Shown piece after piece: positions 9,491-19,329 of a stretch of 64,000 nt of DNA; the first letter of the stretch is position 1; the number at the start of each line of letters is the position of its first letter. Source of the DNA: Bacillus amyloliquefaciens DSM 7 = ATCC 23350. GTDB lineage: Bacteria > Bacillota > Bacilli > Bacillales > Bacillaceae. The stretch covers positions 1,731,001 through 1,795,000 of the forward strand of contig NC_014551.1 of the NCBI RefSeq assembly GCF_000196735.1. The letters run 5' to 3'. Both the position numbers and the translations under genes were made by a program. Below the pieces are notes generated by a model that did no database searches, was not told where the DNA came from, and saw only the letters and a list, made by a program, of their open reading frames with translations.

Positions 9491-11608
9491 ATGGGACAAG
9501 AGAAACATGTCTTTACCATAGATTGGGCCGGCAGACAGCTTACAGTAGAAACCGGCCAGCTTGCCAAACAGGCAAACGGCGCTGTTATGGTCCGCTACGG
9601 CGATACCGCAGTGCTCAGCACAGCAACCGCATCAAAAGAACCGAAACCGCTAGATTTTTTCCCGCTTACCGTTAATTACGAAGAAAGATTATATGCAGTA
9701 GGTAAAATTCCCGGCGGCTTTATTAAAAGAGAAGGCCGTCCGAGTGAAAAGGCCGTATTAGCCAGCCGTCTGATCGACCGTCCGATCCGTCCGCTTTTCG
9801 CCGACGGATTCCGTAACGAAGTACAGGTTATCAGTATTGTCATGAGTGTTGATCAGAACTGCTCATCTGAAATGGCTGCAATGTTCGGTTCATCACTTGC
9901 TCTTTGCGTTTCCGATATTCCGTTTGAAGGTCCGATTGCGGGTGTGACGGTAGGCCGCATTGACGGACAGTTCATCATCAATCCGACGGTTGACCAGCTT
10001 GAAAAAAGTGATATCAACCTCATCGTTGCAGGCACAAAAGACGCCATCAACATGGTGGAAGCGGGAGCGGATGAAGTTCCTGAGGAAATCATGCTTGAGG
10101 CGATAATGTTCGGCCACGAAGAAATTAAGCGCCTGATCGCATTCCAAGAAGAAATTGTGGCGGCAGTCGGCAAAGAAAAAACCGAAATTGAACTGTATGA
10201 AATTGATGCAGAGCTCAGCGAAAAAGTAAAAAGTCTTGCGGAGCCGGATCTTCTCAGCGCCATTCAGGTTCACGAAAAGCATGCGCGTGAAGATGCGATC
10301 AATAAAGTGAAAGATGCAGTCGTCGCGAAATTTGAAGAAGAAGAGCACGATGAAGATACGATCAAAAAAGTGAAACAGACACTGTCTAAACTTGTGAAAA
10401 ACGAAGTGCGCCGTTTGATCACAGAAGAAAAAGTCCGTCCTGACGGCCGCGGTGTCGATCAAATCCGCCCGCTTTCTTCAGAAGTCGGCCTTCTGCCGAG
10501 AACGCATGGCTCCGGGCTGTTTACGAGAGGACAGACGCAGGCGCTCAGTGTTTGTACATTAGGTGCTCTTGGCGACGTTCAGATTCTTGACGGTTTAGGC
10601 GTGGAAGAATCAAAACGGTTTATGCATCATTATAACTTCCCGCAATTCAGCGTAGGGGAGACAGGCCCGATGCGCGGACCGGGACGCCGTGAGATCGGTC
10701 ACGGGGCTCTTGGAGAGCGTGCGCTTGAGCCGGTCATTCCGAATGAAAAAGACTTCCCGTATACGGTTCGTCTCGTATCTGAAGTGCTTGAATCAAACGG
10801 TTCCACTTCACAGGCCAGCATTTGCGCGAGCACGCTTGCCATGATGGACGCCGGTGTTCCGATTAAAGCGCCTGTTGCGGGTATCGCGATGGGACTTGTG
10901 AAATCAGGCGAGTACTATACGGTATTAACGGATATTCAAGGGATGGAAGATGCCCTCGGTGACATGGACTTTAAAGTAGCCGGCACGGAAAAAGGCGTGA
11001 CAGCGCTGCAAATGGACATTAAAATTGAAGGCCTTTCAAGAGAAATTCTTGAAGAAGCGCTTCAGCAGGCGAAAAAAGGAAGAATGGAAATCTTGAACAG
11101 CATGCTCAGCACGCTTGGTGAATCAAGAAAAGAACTTTCTCAATATGCGCCGAAAATCTTAACGATGACAATTAATCCGGATAAAATCCGTGACGTTATC
11201 GGACCGAGCGGCAAACAAATCAACAAAATCATTGAAGATACCGGTGTTAAAATTGACATTGAACAAGACGGCACCATCTTTATTTCTTCTACTGATGAAA
11301 GCAGCAACCAAAAAGCGAAAAAAATCATCGAAGATCTTGTCAGAGAAGTCGAAGTCGGCCAGCTTTACCTCGGTAAAGTCAAGCGGATTGAGAAATTCGG
11401 CGCTTTCGTTGAAATCTTCAGCGGAAAAGACGGTCTCGTTCACATCTCTGAACTTGCGCTCGAACGGGTCGGCAAAGTTGAGGATGTTGTGAAAATCGGT
11501 GACGAAATCCTTGTGAAGGTAACTGAAATCGACAAACAGGGACGAGTCAACCTGTCGCGTAAAGCAGTGCTGCGCGAAGAGAAAGAACAAGAACAACAAC
11601 AATCTTAA
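9491..11608 (+). CDS. pnpA: Polyribonucleotide nucleotidyltransferase (PNPase)
   Basis: 705 residues. 3'-5' phosphorolytic exoribonuclease and main 3' exonuclease of mRNA decay. Two RNase PH-like cores (about 10-215 and 310-545) flank a helical linker; a KH domain (motif [11 protein letters not shown], about 565) and an S1 domain ([15 protein letters not shown], about 625-690) end the protein. I start at ATG 9491 (MGQEKHVF), which has GAGAGGAG upstream. The open frame extends 13 codons further up without a plausible start signal. Monocistronic between two terminators. Confidence 0.97.
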   Translation: MGQEKHVFTIDWAGRQLTVETGQLAKQANGAVMVRYGDTAVLSTATASKEPKPLDFFPLTVNYEERLYAVGKIPGGFIKREGRPSEKAVLASRLIDRPIRPLFADGFRNEVQVISIVMSVDQNCSSEMAAMFGSSLALCVSDIPFEGPIAGVTVGRIDGQFIINPTVDQLEKSDINLIVAGTKDAINMVEAGADEVPEEIMLEAIMFGHEEIKRLIAFQEEIVAAVGKEKTEIELYEIDAELSEKVKSLAEPDLLSAIQVHEKHAREDAINKVKDAVVAKFEEEEHDEDTIKKVKQTLSKLVKNEVRRLITEEKVRPDGRGVDQIRPLSSEVGLLPRTHGSGLFTRGQTQALSVCTLGALGDVQILDGLGVEESKRFMHHYNFPQFSVGETGPMRGPGRREIGHGALGERALEPVIPNEKDFPYTVRLVSEVLESNGSTSQASICASTLAMMDAGVPIKAPVAGIAMGLVKSGEYYTVLTDIQGMEDALGDMDFKVAGTEKGVTALQMDIKIEGLSREILEEALQQAKKGRMEILNSMLSTLGESRKELSQYAPKILTMTINPDKIRDVIGPSGKQINKIIEDTGVKIDIEQDGTIFISSTDESSNQKAKKIIEDLVREVEVGQLYLGKVKRIEKFGAFVEIFSGKDGLVHISELALERVGKVEDVVKIGDEILVKVTEIDKQGRVNLSRKAVLREEKEQEQQQS

Positions 11609-11623
11609 ATGAAAACCTAACAA

Positions 11624-11653
11624 GGAGCCTGGGAGACCCGGCTTCTTTATTTT
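11624..11653 (+). terminator. Terminator after pnpA
   Basis: GGAGCC-T-GGG pairs with CCC-GGCTTC (one bulged T, loop AGA), then TTTATTTT. Confidence 0.7.
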
Positions 11654-11719
11654 GAGAAAGACAACAGCGGGTTCTACCTTGTCCTCCTCATACATAATGT
11701 GTGATGAGGGGGGAAGGAC

Positions 11720-12679
11720 ATGTTGAAAAAATTCGTGCCGTTTGCCGTTTTTTTATTTCTTTTTTTTGTTTCGTTTGAGATGTTAAAAAACCCGTATACA
11801 GTTGATTACATAGACGCAATGAAAAAAGACGCAGTGACTGTGTCAGCATCAAAAGATCCGCTTTATGAGGAATTGCTCCAAAAAGCGCCGGAGTATGAAG
11901 TGAAGCCGCAAGATGCGAGGATTGATAAAATATGGAAGGCGATACCTGGTTATAACGGTTTAAAGGTCAATGTGGAAAAATCCTATAAGCAAATGAAAAA
12001 GGATGGAGAATTTCACGAAGATGACCTTGTCTATGAACAGGTAAAACCGAAAGTCCATCTCGATTCTCTTGCGCCCGAACCCATTTATAAAGGAAATCCC
12101 GACAAGCCGATGGTCGCTTTCCTGATAAATGTAGCTTGGGGAAATGAATACGTGGAGCAAATGCTGCCTATTCTGAAGCAGCATCAGGTCAAAGCAACTT
12201 TCTTTCTTGAAGGAAAATGGCTCAAAAACAATCAGGAACTTGGGAAAAAAATAGCGGCAGACGGACATGAAATCGGAAATCATTCATACAATCACCCTGA
12301 TATGAGCAAACTGACATCAGGAAGCATTTCCGAACAGCTTGACAAAACCAATGCACAAATCAGCGAGACGCTCGGCATGAAGCCGAAATGGTTTGCGCCG
12401 CCAAGCGGCAGCTTCAGAAAAGCCGTGGTCGACCTTGCGGCGGAAAAAGGAATGGGCACCATCATGTGGACCGTTGACACCATTGACTGGCAAAAACCGT
12501 CTCCGGCTGTTTTACAAACAAGGGTGTTGAGCAAAATACATAACGGAGCCATGATTTTAATGCATCCGACTGATCCGACTGCGAAAAGCCTGGAAACGCT
12601 GATTACAAAAATCAAAGAAAAAGGCTATGCGCTCGGCTCAGTGTCTGACTTAATGGATGAAAACAGGCTGATGAAGTAG
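11720..12679 (+). CDS. ylxY: Polysaccharide deacetylase-like exported protein YlxY
   Basis: 319 residues. The N-terminus KKFVPFAVFLFLFFVSFEM is a signal sequence or membrane anchor, so the protein is extracytoplasmic. The NodB-type domain covers about 130-310. The second family motif HSYNHP (about residue 194) is intact, but the first, usually TFDDG, reads FLINVAWGN, so both metal/base aspartates are missing. Catalysis is therefore doubtful, a trait I recall for the B. subtilis protein too. A CATACATAAT string at 11689 resembles a SigE -10, but the -35 is poor. Start ATG with GGGGGGAAGG upstream; mlpA follows after 40 bases. Confidence 0.88.
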   Translation: MLKKFVPFAVFLFLFFVSFEMLKNPYTVDYIDAMKKDAVTVSASKDPLYEELLQKAPEYEVKPQDARIDKIWKAIPGYNGLKVNVEKSYKQMKKDGEFHEDDLVYEQVKPKVHLDSLAPEPIYKGNPDKPMVAFLINVAWGNEYVEQMLPILKQHQVKATFFLEGKWLKNNQELGKKIAADGHEIGNHSYNHPDMSKLTSGSISEQLDKTNAQISETLGMKPKWFAPPSGSFRKAVVDLAAEKGMGTIMWTVDTIDWQKPSPAVLQTRVLSKIHNGAMILMHPTDPTAKSLETLITKIKEKGYALGSVSDLMDENRLMK

Positions 12680-12719
12680 CAGGCGGCAGTTTGCCTGTCT
12701 TTGAATAGGAGGAACAAAC

Positions 12720-13955
12720 TTGATAAAACGCTATACATGCCAAAACGGTGTAAGAGTTGTGCTTGAAAATAATCCAACGGTGCGGTCCGTGGCAATCGGC
12801 GTCTGGATCGGAACGGGATCACGCCATGAAACGCCGGATACAAACGGTATTTCGCACTTTCTTGAGCATATGTTTTTTAAAGGAACAAATACGAGATCCG
12901 CACGGGAAATCGCAGAATCCTTCGATCGGATAGGCGGTCAAGTGAATGCCTTCACTTCAAAAGAATATACGTGCTATTACGCCAAAGTGCTGGATGAACA
13001 TGCAAACTACGCACTTGACGTGCTGGCCGATATGTTCTTTCATTCTGCTTTTGATGAAGATGAACTCAAAAAAGAAAAGAACGTCGTATATGAAGAAATT
13101 AAGATGTATGAAGACGCGCCGGATGACATTGTCCACGATCTGCTGAGCAAAGCGACATACGGAAATCATTCGCTCGGCTACCCGATACTCGGGACGGAGG
13201 AAACGCTTTCTGCTTTTAACGGTGATTCTCTCAGACAGCATATGGATAACTTTTACACACCGGACCGCGTCGTCATTTCTGTCGCCGGAAATGTAACAGA
13301 ACAATTTATTAAAGACGTGGAGAAATGGTTCGGTACATACGAAGCAAAGGGCAAGGCAAGCGGTATCAGCCAGCCTGAGTTTCATTATGAAAAGCTGACC
13401 AGAAAAAAAGACACCGAACAGGCGCATCTCTGCCTCGGTTTTAAAGGCCTGAAAGTCGGAGACCCGGACATCTACGATTTAATCGTCTTAAACAACGTGC
13501 TGGGCGGAAGCATGAGCAGCCGTCTTTTCCAGGATGTGCGTGAAGATAAAGGACTGGCCTATTCTGTATACAGCTATCACAGTTCCTATGAAGACAGCGG
13601 TATGCTGACGATTTATGGAGGCACCGGCGCTAATCAGCTCGGGCTTCTGTCTGAAACCATTCAAGAAACGTTATCGGTTCTAAAACGTGACGGCATTACC
13701 CCGAAAGAACTGGAAAACAGCAAAGAGCAAATGAAGGGAAGTTTAATGCTCAGCTTAGAAAGCACAAACAGCAAAATGAGCCGGAACGGGAAAAACGAAC
13801 TCCTGCTCGGAAAGCATAAGACGATGGATGAAATTATCGCTGAATTAAATGCAGTCAGCCTGGAGAGCGTCAACGGCCTGAGCCGCCGCTTATTTACGGA
13901 TGATTACGCATTATCGCTCATCAGTCCGACCGGCAATATGCCGGCCTCATCTTAA
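12720..13955 (+). CDS. mlpA: M16-family zinc protease MlpA (YmxG)
   Basis: 411 residues, related to the mitochondrial processing peptidase beta subunit. The inverted zinc motif HxxEH is at 46-50 (HFLEH), with the downstream glutamate in the segment ENVVYEEIKMYED. The R/Y pair of the second domain (SSRLFQDVREDKGLAYSVYSYHSSY) is present, so it should be an active peptidase. Start is TTG at 12720 with AGGAGG nine bases before it. Lies between ylxY and ymxH; the terminator at 13963 separates it from ymxH. Confidence 0.92.
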   Translation: MIKRYTCQNGVRVVLENNPTVRSVAIGVWIGTGSRHETPDTNGISHFLEHMFFKGTNTRSAREIAESFDRIGGQVNAFTSKEYTCYYAKVLDEHANYALDVLADMFFHSAFDEDELKKEKNVVYEEIKMYEDAPDDIVHDLLSKATYGNHSLGYPILGTEETLSAFNGDSLRQHMDNFYTPDRVVISVAGNVTEQFIKDVEKWFGTYEAKGKASGISQPEFHYEKLTRKKDTEQAHLCLGFKGLKVGDPDIYDLIVLNNVLGGSMSSRLFQDVREDKGLAYSVYSYHSSYEDSGMLTIYGGTGANQLGLLSETIQETLSVLKRDGITPKELENSKEQMKGSLMLSLESTNSKMSRNGKNELLLGKHKTMDEIIAELNAVSLESVNGLSRRLFTDDYALSLISPTGNMPASS

Positions 13956-13962
13956 GCGGGAA

Positions 13963-13995
13963 GTCTGCCTCTGTACGGGGCAGGCATTTTTTTTT
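13963..13995 (+). terminator. Terminator after mlpA
   Basis: GTCTGCC pairs with GGCAGGC, followed by nine T residues. Confidence 0.8.
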
Positions 13996-14029
13996 GCTCA
14001 GGGTCATATAGTACAAGGGGGTGGCTATC

Positions 14030-14287
14030 ATGAGGCTCAGTGAACTGTCAGGTAAAGAAATTGTAGACATTAAACGGGCAGAGCGACTCGGCGTGCTCGG
14101 CCAGACCGATTTGGAAATTAATGAACAGGACGGACAAATTACCGCGCTGTTGATACCGACGGTAAAATGGTTCGGGTTGAGAAAACAAGGCCACGACATC
14201 CGTGTTCCCTGGAATCATATTCAAAAAATCGGGTCAGACATGATCATTTTAGATGTTCCCGGGGAGATCACTCCTCCAGAAGAGTAG
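14030..14287 (+). CDS. ymxH: PRC-barrel protein YmxH (YlmC family)
   Basis: 85 residues, single PRC-barrel-like domain (MRLSELSGKEIVDIKRAERLG, then TALLIPTVKWFGLR). Related to YlmC and to sporulation-associated small proteins; molecular role unknown. I use ATG 14030, which is preceded by AAGGGGGTGG and gives the usual family start MRLSEL; the in-frame GTG at 14021 lies within that site. Terminators on both sides make it a short unit of its own, although no convincing promoter is visible in the 74 bases before it. Confidence 0.85.
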   Translation: MRLSELSGKEIVDIKRAERLGVLGQTDLEINEQDGQITALLIPTVKWFGLRKQGHDIRVPWNHIQKIGSDMIILDVPGEITPPEE

Positions 14288-14306
14288 ATCGTATTCATTT
14301 TTCGCA

Positions 14307-14337
14307 AGCACCGGCTCAAACAGCCGGTGCTTTTTTT
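14307..14337 (+). terminator. Terminator after ymxH
   Basis: Perfect 10-bp stem AGCACCGGCT / AGCCGGTGCT with a 5-base loop and a T7 tract. Confidence 0.9.
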
Positions 14338-14359
14338 ATGAAAAAAACGCTGTACATTC

Positions 14360-14388
14360 ACCGCCCTTTCTCTTCGCACATACGATGA
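14360..14388 (+). promoter_or_regulatory. Candidate SigK promoter of the dipicolinate synthase operon
   Basis: AC (14360-14361), 17 bases, then CATACGATGA (14379-14388), close to the SigK pattern AC-N16/17-CATANNNTA. The B. subtilis spoVF operon is made in the mother cell under SigK, which supports the reading. Confidence 0.55.
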
Positions 14389-14443
14389 AGAGGAGGATGA
14401 CACTTATAAGATCCAGTAACTGTAAAGAAGGTGAACGTTTCAA

Positions 14444-15334
14444 ATGTTAACCGGATTGACAATTGCGATCATTGGCGGTGACGCAAGACAGCTTGAGATT
14501 ATAAGAAAACTGACAGAACAGCATGCCGATATTTATCTTGCAGGGTTTGACCAATTGGATGACGGTTTTACGGGAACCGTCAAATGCAAAATTGATGAGA
14601 TTCCATTTCCGAAAATAGACAGTATCATCCTGCCTGTATCGGCAACGACCGGAGAAGGCGTTGTTTCCACGGTTTTTTCAAATGAAGAAGTGGTATTAAA
14701 GCAAAGCTATCTCGAGCAGACACCGGAGCATTGCGTTATTTATTCCGGCATCTCTAACGCATACCTCGAGGGCATCGCCAGCGAAGCCGGCCGCAAGCTT
14801 GTTAAATTATTTGAGCGGGACGACATCGCGATATTCAACTCGATTCCCACTGTCGAAGGTACAATCATGATGGCGATTCAGCATACGGATTATACCATTC
14901 ACGGGTCAAATGTCGCCGTTCTCGGCATGGGGCGCACCGGTATGACAATCGCCCGGACGTTTGCAGCGTTAGGGGCGAAGGTAAAAGTGGGAGCGCGGAG
15001 TTCGTCTCATTTGGCCCGTATATCGGAAATGGGGCTTTTTCCTTTTCAAATTGAAGAGATTACTGATCATGTAAATGATATCGATATCTGCATTAACACC
15101 GTACCGAGCCTGATTCTGAATCAAAGGGTTTTATCGCGTATGACGCCGAGGACCTTGATTTTGGATTTAGCATCCCGTCCGGGCGGAACGGATTTCAAAT
15201 ATGCTGAAAAGCAAGGCATTAAAGCGCTGCTTGCTCCGGGGCTTCCGGGGATTGTGGCTCCGAAAACAGCGGGACAGATTATTGCGAACGTACTGAGCAA
15301 GCTTTTGGCAGACTTAAAGAAAGAGGGGAGATAG
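14444..15334 (+). CDS. spoVFA: Dipicolinate synthase subunit A
   Basis: 296 residues (DpaA). With SpoVFB it oxidises dihydrodipicolinate to dipicolinic acid, the spore core chelator, in the mother cell. An NAD(P)-binding Rossmann segment NVAVLGMGRTGMTIARTF lies around 155-172, and a second one near the N-terminus (LTIAIIGGDARQLE). Start ATG with GAAGGTGAA upstream; the stop is two bases from the spoVFB start. Followed by the aspartate pathway genes that supply its substrate. Confidence 0.95.
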   Translation: MLTGLTIAIIGGDARQLEIIRKLTEQHADIYLAGFDQLDDGFTGTVKCKIDEIPFPKIDSIILPVSATTGEGVVSTVFSNEEVVLKQSYLEQTPEHCVIYSGISNAYLEGIASEAGRKLVKLFERDDIAIFNSIPTVEGTIMMAIQHTDYTIHGSNVAVLGMGRTGMTIARTFAALGAKVKVGARSSSHLARISEMGLFPFQIEEITDHVNDIDICINTVPSLILNQRVLSRMTPRTLILDLASRPGGTDFKYAEKQGIKALLAPGLPGIVAPKTAGQIIANVLSKLLADLKKEGR

Positions 15335-15336
15335 CC

Positions 15337-15927
15337 ATGTCTTTGAAAGGGAAAAGAATCGGATTCGGATTAACCGGCTCTCATTGCACATATGAAGAGG
15401 TTTTTCCGCAAATAGAAGCGCTTGTCAGTCAGGGGGCTGAAGTCCGGCCGATTGTGACGTCGACGGTCCAATCGACCGATACGCGCTTTGGAGAGGGGGA
15501 AGATTGGGTCAGAAAAATTGAAGAAGCAACAGGTTTTGAGGTCATTGATTCCATCGTAAAAGCGGAGCCTCTCGGGCCGAAACTTCCGCTCGACTGCATG
15601 GTCATCGCCCCCTTAACCGGAAACTCAATGAGCAAGCTCGCAAATGCGATGACTGACAGCCCTGTCCTTATGGCGGCGAAAGCCACGATCCGCAACAGCC
15701 GGCCGGTCGTGCTCGGAATTTCGACAAATGACGGCCTTGGTTTAAACGGAACGAATTTAATGAGGCTGATGTCCGCAAAACATATATTTTTCATCCCGTT
15801 CGGCCAGGATGACCATGTGAAAAAACCGACATCGCTTGTCGCCAGAATGGATCTCCTTCCGATTACGGTGGAAAAAGCTCTTTTGCATCAGCAGGTTCAG
15901 CCGGTGCTCGTACAGCATCAAGAATAA
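15337..15927 (+). CDS. spoVFB: Dipicolinate synthase subunit B
   Basis: 196 residues (DpaB), flavoprotein/decarboxylase-like fold. FGLTGSHCTYEEVFPQ at the N-terminus and CMVIAPLTGNSMSKLANAMTDSP in the middle are flavoprotein-family hallmarks. Partner of SpoVFA in dipicolinate synthesis. ATG start with AGAGGGGAG upstream. The 133-base gap to asd carries no clear terminator, so mother-cell readthrough into asd-dapG-dapA is possible. Confidence 0.94.
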   Translation: MSLKGKRIGFGLTGSHCTYEEVFPQIEALVSQGAEVRPIVTSTVQSTDTRFGEGEDWVRKIEEATGFEVIDSIVKAEPLGPKLPLDCMVIAPLTGNSMSKLANAMTDSPVLMAAKATIRNSRPVVLGISTNDGLGLNGTNLMRLMSAKHIFFIPFGQDDHVKKPTSLVARMDLLPITVEKALLHQQVQPVLVQHQE

Positions 15928-16060
15928 AAAATCATGATAGAGAAAATCATTCCGGAATAAAAAAATTCGGTCAATCCGTGACTATTCTATGGTAAAATAA
16001 AACGTAAAATGCAAAGTCAATTCAACAAATGATGCTTAATTGGCGGAAGGAGTTTTACAG

Positions 16061-17101
16061 ATGGGAAGAGGATTACACGTAGCAGTTGTCGGAGCGACGG
16101 GAGCCGTAGGACAGCAAATGCTGGAAACATTGGAAGACAGAAACTTTGAAATCGAAACACTCACACTACTATCCTCAAAGCGTTCTGCTGGTACGAAAGT
16201 AACGTTTAAAGACGAAGAATATACAGTGCAGGAAGCTGTTCCGGAAAGCTTCGAAGGCGTTCATATCGCGTTATTCAGCGCCGGCGGGAGCGTATCACAA
16301 AGCCTGGCGCCTGAGGCTGTAAAACGGGGAGCCATCGTGATTGACAATACCAGCGCATTCCGTATGGACGAAAATACACCGCTTGTAGTGCCTGAGGTGA
16401 ACGAAGCTGATCTGCATCAACATAACGGCATTATCGCCAACCCTAACTGTTCAACGATTCAGATGGTGGCGGCGATTGAACCGATCCGCAAAGCATACGG
16501 TTTGAAAAAAGTCATTGTATCTACTTACCAAGCTGTGTCCGGGGCCGGCAATGAAGCGGCGAAAGAGCTGTACAGCCAGACAAAGGCGATTTTAAACAAT
16601 GAACCTATAGAACCGTCCATTATGCCGGTTAAAGGGGACAAAAAGCACTATCAAATCGCTTTTAACGCCATTCCGCAAATTGATAAATTCCAAGATAACG
16701 GCTACACGTTTGAGGAAATGAAAATGATTAATGAAACGAAAAAAATCATGCATATGCCGAAGCTGGAAGTGGCTGCGACATGTGTCAGACTGCCGATTGA
16801 AACAGGCCACTCAGAATCTGTTTACATTGAGCTTGACCGTGATGACGCAACCGTTGAAGACATTAAACAGCTTTTAAAAGAGGCTCCGGGTGTTACGCTT
16901 CAGGATGATCCGGCGGAGCAGCTTTACCCGATGCCTGCTGATTGCGTCGGTAAACGTGATGTATTTGTAGGAAGAATCCGTAAAGATTTGGACAGAGCAA
17001 ACGGTTTTCATTTGTGGGTTGTTTCTGATAACCTGTTAAAAGGCGCCGCTTGGAACTCAGTTCAAATTGCGGAAAGCCTGCAAAAACTGAACCTCGTATA
17101 A
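16061..17101 (+). CDS. asd: Aspartate-semialdehyde dehydrogenase
   Basis: 346 residues. Reduces aspartyl phosphate to aspartate semialdehyde, shared by lysine, diaminopimelate, methionine and threonine synthesis. GATGAVGQQ binds NADP near residue 12; the catalytic cysteine is C130 in NPNCSTIQM, and the HSESV segment lies in the C-terminal half. Start ATG 16061 (MGRGLHV) has GGAAGGAG upstream; the seven extra in-frame codons upstream are not used, as that GGAAGGAG lies within them. Heads the asd-dapG-dapA set. Confidence 0.96.
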   Translation: MGRGLHVAVVGATGAVGQQMLETLEDRNFEIETLTLLSSKRSAGTKVTFKDEEYTVQEAVPESFEGVHIALFSAGGSVSQSLAPEAVKRGAIVIDNTSAFRMDENTPLVVPEVNEADLHQHNGIIANPNCSTIQMVAAIEPIRKAYGLKKVIVSTYQAVSGAGNEAAKELYSQTKAILNNEPIEPSIMPVKGDKKHYQIAFNAIPQIDKFQDNGYTFEEMKMINETKKIMHMPKLEVAATCVRLPIETGHSESVYIELDRDDATVEDIKQLLKEAPGVTLQDDPAEQLYPMPADCVGKRDVFVGRIRKDLDRANGFHLWVVSDNLLKGAAWNSVQIAESLQKLNLV

Positions 17102-17126
17102 AACAAACGTATTTTCTATAGGCGAT

Positions 17127-17160
17127 CAGAAGAGAGTAAGGCTCTGCCTGCTCTCTTCTG
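17127..17160 (+). repeat. 10-bp inverted repeat between asd and dapG
   Basis: CAGAAGAGAG (17127-17136) pairs perfectly with CTCTCTTCTG (17151-17160) around a 14-base loop. No U tract follows, so it is more likely an RNA processing or stability element than a full terminator. Confidence 0.6.
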
Positions 17161-17189
17161 TTACGTCAGACTAATTTGGAGTGAAAATA

Positions 17190-18404
17190 GTGAAGATCAT
17201 TGTTCAAAAATTCGGCGGAACATCCGTAAAAGATGACAAAGGCCGCAAGCTTGCGTTAGCACACATTAAAGATGCCATCAGTGAAGGTTATAAAGTTATC
17301 GTTGTCGTATCGGCGATGGGAAGAAAAGGAGACCCGTACGCGACAGATTCTTTGATCGGGCTTCTTTACGGCAGCCAGTCCGATATTTCTCCGAGAGAGC
17401 AGGATATGCTTTTGTCTTGCGGAGAAACGATTTCGTCTGTTGTTTTTACCAGCATGCTGAAGGAAAACGGCATAAAAGCCGCAGCTTTAACAGGAGCCCA
17501 GGCAGGGTTTTTAACAAACGCCCAGCATACTGACGCCAAAATTATAGAAATGAAAACAGAGCGGCTGTTCGAGACACTCGCCAGCCATGATGCCGTCGTT
17601 GTCGCAGGATTTCAGGGAGCGACTGAAAAAGGCGACACGACGACGATCGGCAGAGGAGGAAGCGATACATCAGCAGCGGCGATCGGCGCTGCGGTTGATG
17701 CGGAATTTATCGACATTTTTACGGACGTGGAAGGCGTCATGACGGCCGACCCGAGAATCGTGGAAAATGCTAAGCCGCTTCCGAATGTCACATATACGGA
17801 AATCTGCAATCTTGCCTATCAAGGAGCGAAAGTCATTCATCCGCGCGCGGTGGAGATCGCCATGCAGGCAAAGGTGCCGATCCGAGTGCGCTCCACTTAT
17901 TCAAAAGACAAAGGCACTTTGGTGACGTCTCATCATTCGTCCAAGGTCGGCAGCGATGTGTTCGAACGGCTGATCACGGGGATCGCCCATGTAAAAGATG
18001 TGACGCAATTTAAGGTTCCAGCCAAAATGGGGCAATACAATGTTCAGACAGAAGTCTTTAAAGCAATGGCGAATGCCGGCATCAGCGTGGATTTCTTTAA
18101 CATTACGCCGAGTGAAATCGTATATACCGTAGCCGGCAGTAAAACGGAAGCCGCGCGCGGCATTTTGGCCGAATTAGGCTATGAGCCGACAGTGACGGAA
18201 AGCTGTGCGAAAGTGTCAGTGGTCGGTGCCGGAATAATGGGTGTGCCGGGCGTGACGTCAAAAATCGTCTCAGCACTTTCGGATAAAGGCATTCCGATTC
18301 TGCAATCTGCCGACAGCCATACGACGATCTGGGTGCTCGTTCATGAAAAAGATATGGTAACAGCCGTAAATGCGCTGCATGAAGTGTTTGAACTTTCAAA
18401 GTAA
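17190..18404 (+). CDS. dapG: Aspartokinase I, diaminopimelate-sensitive
   Basis: 404 residues. Phosphorylates aspartate as first step of the DAP/lysine route. Kinase core with VQKFGGTSV at the N-terminus and GRGGSDTSAAAIGAAV near 150; two ACT domains in the C-terminal third (about 265-400) for feedback control. In B. subtilis this isozyme answers to meso-DAP. Start GTG 17190 with TTGGAGTGA upstream; another in-frame GTG at 17181 lies in that site. dapA follows 30 bases later. Confidence 0.94.
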   Translation: MKIIVQKFGGTSVKDDKGRKLALAHIKDAISEGYKVIVVVSAMGRKGDPYATDSLIGLLYGSQSDISPREQDMLLSCGETISSVVFTSMLKENGIKAAALTGAQAGFLTNAQHTDAKIIEMKTERLFETLASHDAVVVAGFQGATEKGDTTTIGRGGSDTSAAAIGAAVDAEFIDIFTDVEGVMTADPRIVENAKPLPNVTYTEICNLAYQGAKVIHPRAVEIAMQAKVPIRVRSTYSKDKGTLVTSHHSSKVGSDVFERLITGIAHVKDVTQFKVPAKMGQYNVQTEVFKAMANAGISVDFFNITPSEIVYTVAGSKTEAARGILAELGYEPTVTESCAKVSVVGAGIMGVPGVTSKIVSALSDKGIPILQSADSHTTIWVLVHEKDMVTAVNALHEVFELSK

Positions 18405-18434
18405 ATGTGATTGAATCATGATGAGGTGAAAAAA

Positions 18435-19304
18435 ATGAATGTCGGAAATATATCTACAGCGATGATTACCCCCTTTGACAGTAAAGGGAATGTAGACTTT
18501 CAAAAACTGTCTACATTAATCGACTATTTGTTGAAAAACGGCACGGATTCTTTAGTCGTCGCAGGAACGACCGGCGAATCTCCGACACTTTCAACGGAAG
18601 AAAAAATTGCACTCTTTGAATTTACAGTCAAAGAAGTGAACGGACGAGTGCCTGTTATTGCGGGTACGGGAAGCAACAATACGAAAGACTCCATCAAACT
18701 GACAAAAAAAGCTGAAGAAGCCGGCGTTGATTGTGTGATGCTTGTCACGCCGTATTATAATAAGCCTTCACAAGAGGGCATGTACCGTCATTTTAAGGCG
18801 ATAGCTGAAGAAACGTCTCTTCCTGTTATGCTTTACAACGTGCCGGGCAGAACGGTCGCTTCACTTGCGCCGGAAACGGCCATCAGACTTGCGGAGATTC
18901 CGAATATCTCTGCGATTAAAGAAGCAAGCGGCGATCTTGATGCCATTACGAAAATCATTGCCGAAACGCCGGAAGATTTTTATGTCTATTCAGGTGATGA
19001 CGGGTTAACGCTTCCTATTCTTGCAGTCGGCGGAAGAGGGGTCGTGTCAGTGGCCAGCCATATCGTAGGTTCTGACATGCAGCAGATGATTAAAAACTAT
19101 ACGAACGGGCAGACGGCAACCGCGGCACTGATTCATCAGAAGCTTCTGCCGATCATGAAGGAGCTCTTTAAAGCGCCGAACCCGGCTCCGGTCAAAACGG
19201 CGCTTCAGCTGAAGGGACTTGATGTCGGATCTGTGCGTCTTCCTCTTATCCCGCTGAATGAAGATGAACGTCTGAGCCTGAGCAGCGTCATCAGCGAACT
19301 GTAA
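18435..19304 (+). CDS. dapA: 4-hydroxy-tetrahydrodipicolinate synthase
   Basis: 289 residues, TIM barrel. Condenses pyruvate and aspartate semialdehyde. The Schiff-base lysine is K162 in AIKEASGDL; VAGTTGESPTL (about 37-47) and YYNKPSQEG are family motifs. Product feeds both cell-wall DAP and, in sporulation, SpoVFAB. I start at ATG 18435 with GAGGTGA upstream rather than at the earlier TTG 18411. Last gene before the terminator at 19330. Confidence 0.96.
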   Translation: MNVGNISTAMITPFDSKGNVDFQKLSTLIDYLLKNGTDSLVVAGTTGESPTLSTEEKIALFEFTVKEVNGRVPVIAGTGSNNTKDSIKLTKKAEEAGVDCVMLVTPYYNKPSQEGMYRHFKAIAEETSLPVMLYNVPGRTVASLAPETAIRLAEIPNISAIKEASGDLDAITKIIAETPEDFYVYSGDDGLTLPILAVGGRGVVSVASHIVGSDMQQMIKNYTNGQTATAALIHQKLLPIMKELFKAPNPAPVKTALQLKGLDVGSVRLPLIPLNEDERLSLSSVISEL

Positions 19305-19329
19305 GAAAAATTTATACAGTTAAAATACG

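Noticed and set aside
10000-10462. Long reverse-strand frame (~190 codons) inside pnpA
   Set aside because: Shadow of the pnpA coding sequence; Phe/Arg-rich and without start signals.
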